In this document: one piece after another, positions 53,255 through 57,528 of the stretch
How the letters are laid out: every line of letters starts with the position of its first letter
How positions within the stretch are numbered: position 1 is the first letter of the stretch
Source: Microbacterium testaceum
GTDB lineage: Bacteria; Actinomycetota; Actinomycetes; Actinomycetales; Microbacteriaceae
Assembly: GCF_003075375.1 (NCBI RefSeq)
Contig: NZ_QDFT01000021.1
Coordinates: 1-57,528 of the forward strand
Direction: 5' to 3'
Length of the DNA stretch: 57,528 nt
Position numbers and translations under genes: made by a program
The notes under the pieces: generated by a model
The model's database searches: none
What the model was told of the DNA's origin: nothing
What the model saw: the letters and a program-made list of their open reading frames with translations, nothing else

Positions 53255-54730
53255 ATGACCTCCTCGCTGTGGACCCGCGACCACCCGTCCGTCGACACCA
53301 CCCCGTTCGAGGCGGGCGCGCACCACGACGTCGTCATCGTGGGGGCCGGCCTGACGGGACTGTCGACCGCGGTGATGCTCGCCGAGGCGGGCGTCGACGT
53401 CGCCGTGGTCGAGGCCGGCGAGGTGGGCAGCGGGGCATCCGGAGCGTCGGTGGGGATGGCATCCCTCCTGCAGGGGACGACCCTGGCGTCCCTGCGCCGT
53501 CACCACCCCGCCGCCCTGGTGCGCGCATACGTGGATGCCAACCGCGCCGGTCTCGACTGGCTCGTCGAGCGCGCGGGGGCGACGGCCGACCGTCGCACGG
53601 CGTTCACCTTCGGTCGGGGCCTGGCCTCGGATCCCGCGCTCGACGCCGTCCGCGACGCCGCGCGCGAGGCCGGACTCGACGTCCGCACCGACGACCCGGG
53701 CGACCTGGGCGGACGCACCCCGGTCCGCGCGATCGCCCTCGACGACCAGCTGGCCCTCGACCCGGCCGCGCTGGTGTCGACGCTCGCGAAGGCCGCCGTC
53801 GCCGCGGGGGCGGTGCTGCACACCGGCGTCCGCGTCACCGACGTGCATTCGCTGCCCACCGGTCGCGTCGAGACGACCCACGGCCCGCTGCGCGGCGACA
53901 CGGTCGTGCTCGCCACCGGCACGCCGATCACCCGCCGCGGCCTGTACGACCTCAAGACCCGCGCTCTGCGCTCGTGGGCGATCGCCTTCGAGCTGGAGGG
54001 GGATGCCGAGGCCCCCGGCGGCATGTGGAGCGAGGTCGGCGCCGAGGGGCGCAGCGTCGTCGCCGCGCCGTCGTCGCTTGTGCGTCCGGCGTTGATCGTG
54101 ACCGGGGCACGGCATCCCGTCGGATCGGCGCGATCCGAGGTCGCGCTCGCCGAGGGACTGGCCGCGTGGGCGCGCCGAACGCTGCCCGTGGGGGCCGAGA
54201 TCGCGCGGTGGTCGGGGCAGGACTACCAGTCGCACAACCTGGTCCCCTTCGTCGGGGGGATGCCGCGGGGCCTCGGCCGCCTGCGCTTCGCGACCGGGTA
54301 CGCCGGCTGGGGCATGACGAACGCGCCGGCCGCGGCGATGCGCCTGAGCGACGAGATCCGCGGCGTCGCGCGGGCGAAGCGACCGGGATGGATGCGCACG
54401 ATCGGCACGCGGCTGACGGTGCCCGCCGACCTCGGCCGGGGGATCGGCGAGGCGACCCGGCGGGCCGGGGTGGCCGCGGGTGCGCTCGCCGCCGCGGCTC
54501 CGGCACCGGTGAAGCGCCCCGCCGAGGGCGCCGGTGTCGTCTCGCGCCGGGGGCTGCGGACGGCGGCGGTGTCGACGATCGACGGGCGCACCCGCGCGAT
54601 CGTTGCCCCCGCGCCGCTGACGTGGAACGACGCCGAGCGGTCGTGGGACAGCCCCGTCGACGGTTCGCGCTTCGCGCCCGACGGCACGCGGCTCGAGGGC
54701 GCGGCATCCGCCGATCTGGGCGTGCGCTGA
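53255..54730 (+). CDS. FAD-dependent oxidoreductase with ligand-less Rieske-like tail
   Basis: A 491-residue DAO-fold flavoprotein (VIVGAGLTGLSTAVML; KTRALRSWAIAFELEG; RFATGYAGWGMTNAPAAAM). Relatives carry a C-terminal Rieske [2Fe-2S] domain. Here the tail still reads PLTWNDAERSWDSPVDGSRFAPDG, where CPxHGSRF is expected, so the second Cys and His are Ser and Asp, and the first CTHxG loop reads IVAPAP. No cluster can form in the normal way. ATG 53255 is chosen; a TGGGAT hexamer 6 bases upstream is a weak -10. Confidence 0.88.
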   Translation: MTSSLWTRDHPSVDTTPFEAGAHHDVVIVGAGLTGLSTAVMLAEAGVDVAVVEAGEVGSGASGASVGMASLLQGTTLASLRRHHPAALVRAYVDANRAGLDWLVERAGATADRRTAFTFGRGLASDPALDAVRDAAREAGLDVRTDDPGDLGGRTPVRAIALDDQLALDPAALVSTLAKAAVAAGAVLHTGVRVTDVHSLPTGRVETTHGPLRGDTVVLATGTPITRRGLYDLKTRALRSWAIAFELEGDAEAPGGMWSEVGAEGRSVVAAPSSLVRPALIVTGARHPVGSARSEVALAEGLAAWARRTLPVGAEIARWSGQDYQSHNLVPFVGGMPRGLGRLRFATGYAGWGMTNAPAAAMRLSDEIRGVARAKRPGWMRTIGTRLTVPADLGRGIGEATRRAGVAAGALAAAAPAPVKRPAEGAGVVSRRGLRTAAVSTIDGRTRAIVAPAPLTWNDAERSWDSPVDGSRFAPDGTRLEGAASADLGVR

Positions 54731-54742
54731 CCCGCGCGCCGG

Positions 54743-55375
54743 TCAGCTCTTCGCGCCGGTGAGCGCGAGCGCGCCGCCCAGGCCGATCATCATCAGCCCG
54801 CCCGTACCCGACAGGGTCGACAGGCGCTTCGGCGACCCGGCGAACCACGTGCGCGCGGTCCCCGCGGCGAGGGCCCAGACCGAGTCGCAGATCACGGCGA
54901 GCACCTGGAAGATCAGGCCCAGCATCAGCAGCTGCACCCAGACGGCTCCCGCGTGCGGGTCGACGAACTGGGGCAGCACGGCGACGAAGAACGCGATCGT
55001 CTTGGGGTTGGTCACACCGACCACGAAGCCCTGGCGCAGCAGCGTCCACCGCGAGGCGGGCGCGCGTGAGGGCCCGGCCGCGTGGTCGCGGCGGTGACGG
55101 ATGGCCTGGATGCCGAGCCACACGAGGTACGCGGCCCCGACGACCTTGAGCACGGTGAACGCGACGATCGACGACGCCACGAGGGCGCCGACGCCGAAGG
55201 CCGTGGCGAGGATCGCGGGGATGTTGCCGATCGAGTTGCCCAGCACGCTCAGCAGCCCGGCGCGGCGCCCGAGCGCGATGGAGCGACCGATCACGAACAG
55301 CACGCCCGGTCCCGGGATGACGATCAGCACGATCGACGCGGCGACGAACGCCAAAAGGGACTCGAGGGGAGGCAC
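54743..55375 (-). CDS. LysE/RhtB-family amino-acid exporter
   Basis: A 210-residue inner-membrane exporter with six helices. IPGPGVLFVIGRSIALGRRAG and GVTNPKTIAFFVAVLPQFV are LysE-family signatures. GTG 55375 is chosen since TACAGT lies 6 bases upstream, so leaderless. It converges with the FAD oxidoreductase gene with 12 bases between. Confidence 0.92.
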   Translation of the reverse strand: MPPLESLLAFVAASIVLIVIPGPGVLFVIGRSIALGRRAGLLSVLGNSIGNIPAILATAFGVGALVASSIVAFTVLKVVGAAYLVWLGIQAIRHRRDHAAGPSRAPASRWTLLRQGFVVGVTNPKTIAFFVAVLPQFVDPHAGAVWVQLLMLGLIFQVLAVICDSVWALAAGTARTWFAGSPKRLSTLSGTGGLMMIGLGGALALTGAKS

Positions 55376-55422
55376 GCGTGAACTGTACAGCCGCGGCGGC
55401 ATGGCCGGGGAGCCCCGCCGCC

Positions 55423-56988
55423 TCAGGCCGGGACGACCTCGCGCGCGAGCAGCTCGGCGATCCGGCCGACGCACCCGCCGCAGCCGGTGCCGGCGCGGGT
55501 GGCCGCTTTCACACAGGCGACGGTGGGTTCTGCGGCCGAGGCGGCCTCGCGGATCGCCCCGGCGCTCACGCCGTTGCACCAGCAGACGGTGGCGTCCGCG
55601 GCGAAGGGGTCGGCGACGACGGCCATACCCGCGTCGGGCGCGTCGAGCCGCAGCAGCGACGAGCGGTCGGCGGGCAGCTCCGAGCCGCGCTCGAACAGCA
55701 GGGTCAGCTCCGCGCCGGTGCGCGGCATCCCGACCGAGACGAAACCGGTCAGCACGCCGTCGACGGTCGAGAGCTTGACGTACGCGCCGCGGGCCGGGTC
55801 GGCCCAGACCGTGACCTGGGGGCCGGGGCATCCGGGGGCGTGCGAGAAGGGGTCGGCGTCGACGTCTCCCGCGGCGACCACGTCGATGCCCTCGGCCTTG
55901 AGCATGACCACACCGGGGCGTTCGACGGGCGCCGGCCCGTCGACCCCGGACGACAGCAGCGCCGCGAGGCGGTCGGCCTGCCGCCAGCCCGGTCCGACGA
56001 GTCCGCTCGGTCCGCCCGGCACCCGCCCGTCGGGGTCGGCGTCGGCGGGGTCGGCGACGTGCGCGCAGTCGCCGATGGCGAAGACGTCGGGGTCGGTCCA
56101 TGAGCGCGACGCCGCGTCGACGAGGACGCCGGTCGAGGTCGCCAACCCGCAGAGGGATGCCACCTCGGTCCGCGCCGCGACTCCGCACGACAGCACGAGC
56201 AGGTCGCCCGCCAGCACGCTCCCGTCGGCGCAGACCAGGCCGTCGAACCAGGCCTGGCCGTGGTCGTCGTAACGCTGGACGATGCTCTCGGCGCGGGCGT
56301 GGTGCCGCATCTCGACGCCGAGGGCGGCGGCGGCGTGAGCGAGCACGCGTCCGCCGTTCTCATCGAGCGTCCGATTCATCGGCGCCGCCGAGTGGTACGC
56401 CACGACCACCTGCGCTCCCGCTTCGGCGGCGGCGAGGGCCAGCTCCATGCCGAGTACACCGGCGCCGAGCACGACGATGCGCTGTCCGGCCGAGACCGCC
56501 GTGCGCACGAGTTCGGCGTCGGCGAGGTCGCGCAGCGCGACGACACCGCGCGGCAGGGGCGACGTTCCCTGGTCGAGAGCGGTCGGCTCTGCCGGTCGCG
56601 TCGAGCGGTGGCGCTGCGCGCGCTCGAGACCGGCCAGGGTCGGGACGTTCGCGCGCGCTCCCGTCGCCAGCACGAGACGGTCATAGGGGATCCGGATGCC
56701 ATCGTGCAGCCGAACGACCCGCGAATCGCGGTCGACACCCACGACCGTCGTCCCGAGCGCGAACCGCACCCCGGCCTCTTCCGCGATCGCGCGACCCGCC
56801 AGGTCGAGGCCGTCCCGCTGCATGCGTCCCACGGCATATTCGGCCAGCAGCACCCGGTTGTACACGTCGTGCGTCTCGGCCCCGACGACGGTCAGGTCGA
56901 TCCGCCCGTCGCGGACGGCGGGCAGCAGCCCCTCGACCAGCCGCGCCCCCACGGGTCCGTAGCCGACCAGCACCACACGCTCAGACAT
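55423..56988 (-). CDS. NirB/NasB-like FAD/NAD(P) oxidoreductase with BFD-type [2Fe-2S] domain
   Basis: A 521-residue protein with GYGPVGARLVEGLL (FAD) and VLGAGVLGMELALAAAEAG (NAD(P)H). The C-terminal BFD-like domain has CWCNGVSAGAIREA and CxxC-type GTGCGGC Cys. There is no siroheme/[4Fe-4S] part, so it is the electron-supply half of a nitrate or nitrite reductase. ATG 56988 has GAGG upstream and overlaps the molybdopterin oxidoreductase stop by 8 bases; GTG 57000 is also in frame. Assimilatory nitrogen metabolism is likely. Confidence 0.87.
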   Translation of the reverse strand: MSERVVLVGYGPVGARLVEGLLPAVRDGRIDLTVVGAETHDVYNRVLLAEYAVGRMQRDGLDLAGRAIAEEAGVRFALGTTVVGVDRDSRVVRLHDGIRIPYDRLVLATGARANVPTLAGLERAQRHRSTRPAEPTALDQGTSPLPRGVVALRDLADAELVRTAVSAGQRIVVLGAGVLGMELALAAAEAGAQVVVAYHSAAPMNRTLDENGGRVLAHAAAALGVEMRHHARAESIVQRYDDHGQAWFDGLVCADGSVLAGDLLVLSCGVAARTEVASLCGLATSTGVLVDAASRSWTDPDVFAIGDCAHVADPADADPDGRVPGGPSGLVGPGWRQADRLAALLSSGVDGPAPVERPGVVMLKAEGIDVVAAGDVDADPFSHAPGCPGPQVTVWADPARGAYVKLSTVDGVLTGFVSVGMPRTGAELTLLFERGSELPADRSSLLRLDAPDAGMAVVADPFAADATVCWCNGVSAGAIREAASAAEPTVACVKAATRAGTGCGGCVGRIAELLAREVVPA

Positions 56989-57528
56989 GGATCTCCTCAC
57001 CGGCGGGGGTGGGGGCGACCGGCGCCACCCGCACCCGCGTGCGCTTGAACTCGGGCATCGCCGAGGTCGGGTCGACCAGCGCCTCGGTCAGACAGTTGGC
57101 GCAGCCCTCGCCCGCGTAGTGGAACGGCAGAAAGACGGTGTCGTGCCGGATGTCGGTCGTCACGCTCGCCCGGACTCGCACGGTTCCGCGCTCGTTCGCC
57201 ACCGCCACGAGGGTGCCCTCGCGGATACCCAGACGAGAGGCCGTCGCGGGGTGGATCTCGAGCCGCGCCTCGGGCCGCGCGGCGTGCAGCTCGGTCACTC
57301 GTCGGGTCTGCGTCCCGGACTGGTACTGCTGCAGGTAGCGCCCGGTGGTGAGGGTCAGATCGCCGCCCCGGTCGGTCGGTGCCGGGGGAGCGGCATCCAC
57401 GGGAATCAGGCGCGCGCGTCCGTCGGGGTGCGCGGAGCACTCGGCGAAGGGGCGCGGGGTGCTCGACGAGCGGTAGGGCCAGTACGCCTCGACGCCCGTG
57501 TCGAGCAGCGCGTGCGACAGGCCGGAGT
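56981..57528 (-). CDS. molybdopterin oxidoreductase, C-terminal part (assimilatory nitrate reductase-like)
   Basis: The frame runs off the window; about 181 residues are visible. It includes the molybdopterin dinucleotide-binding domain: LTTGRYLQQYQSGTQTRR, EIHPATASRLGIREGTLV and GCANCLTEALVDPTSAMPEFK. This end is typical of NasA/NarB-type nitrate reductases. It precedes and overlaps the flavoprotein gene, so both are likely one operon. Confidence 0.85.
   Translation of the reverse strand, partial: SGLSHALLDTGVEAYWPYRSSSTPRPFAECSAHPDGRARLIPVDAAPPAPTDRGGDLTLTTGRYLQQYQSGTQTRRVTELHAARPEARLEIHPATASRLGIREGTLVAVANERGTVRVRASVTTDIRHDTVFLPFHYAGEGCANCLTEALVDPTSAMPEFKRTRVRVAPVAPTPAGEEIHV

Overview
The window reads as chromosomal DNA of a high-GC Gram-positive actinobacterium, most likely Microbacterium or a close relative in Microbacteriaceae. 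The grounds are about 70% GC, almost only G/C at third codon positions, the guaB-guaB3-SURF1-DUF3817-guaA neighbourhood usual in actinobacteria, HrcA/CIRCE control of groES, frequent GTG starts, and very frequent GGATGCC/GGCATCC heptamers. No rRNA, insertion sequence, phage or CRISPR array is visible. One odd tRNA-like gene is present.

Layout. (1) 1-7594: a dynamin-type GTPase converges on a minus-strand unit made of a membrane-anchored Hsp70-like protein, a large ATP-binding LuxR regulator, an IniB-type acidic repeat protein and a four-helix membrane protein. This resembles the mycobacterial iniBAC cell-envelope stress locus and is the best candidate for a little-described system. (2) 7861-9331: groES with two CIRCE operators, then rarD. 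(3) 9537-15781: a branched-chain amino acid ABC transporter with its binding protein divided off by a terminator, plus a lipoprotein that may use a CTG start. (4) 16036-22454: guanine nucleotide synthesis genes interleaved with membrane proteins. (5) 22606-32504: glycosyltransferase, metallo-beta-lactamase fold protein with a divergent TetR regulator, LigD-type polymerase, YccA-like protein, glycerophosphodiesterase, renalase-like oxidoreductase and an ABC exporter. (6) 32609-34251: a zinc-starvation cluster (degenerate CobW protein, zinc-free L36, His-rich repeat protein) around a Zur-type palindrome. (7) 34321-38765: accessory region with a MntA/HepT-type toxin-antitoxin pair, an S4 protein, the tRNA-like gene, and a type VII secretion nuclease toxin with one intact and one frameshifted immunity gene. 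(8) 38768-46875: GntR/DMT transporter pair, membrane protein, YflT-like protein, PcrA helicase with a duplicated 3' end, SseB protein and a DUF1684 protein. (9) 47203-50754: second LigD-type polymerase and an ATP-dependent DNA ligase, suggesting NHEJ-type repair although no Ku gene is in the window, plus an AI-2E family permease. (10) 51000-57528: acyl-CoA dehydrogenase, TetR, an FAD oxidoreductase with a ruined Rieske domain, LysE exporter, and the end of a nitrate/nitrite assimilation operon.

Expression signals. At least fourteen genes have a TANNNT -10 hexamer exactly 6 or 7 bases before an ATG/GTG, so leaderless transcripts appear to be common. In two cases (18305 and 20343) the TAG stop codon of the upstream gene is itself the first half of that hexamer. 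Intergenic spaces at gene ends carry several families of hairpins and short tandem repeats.
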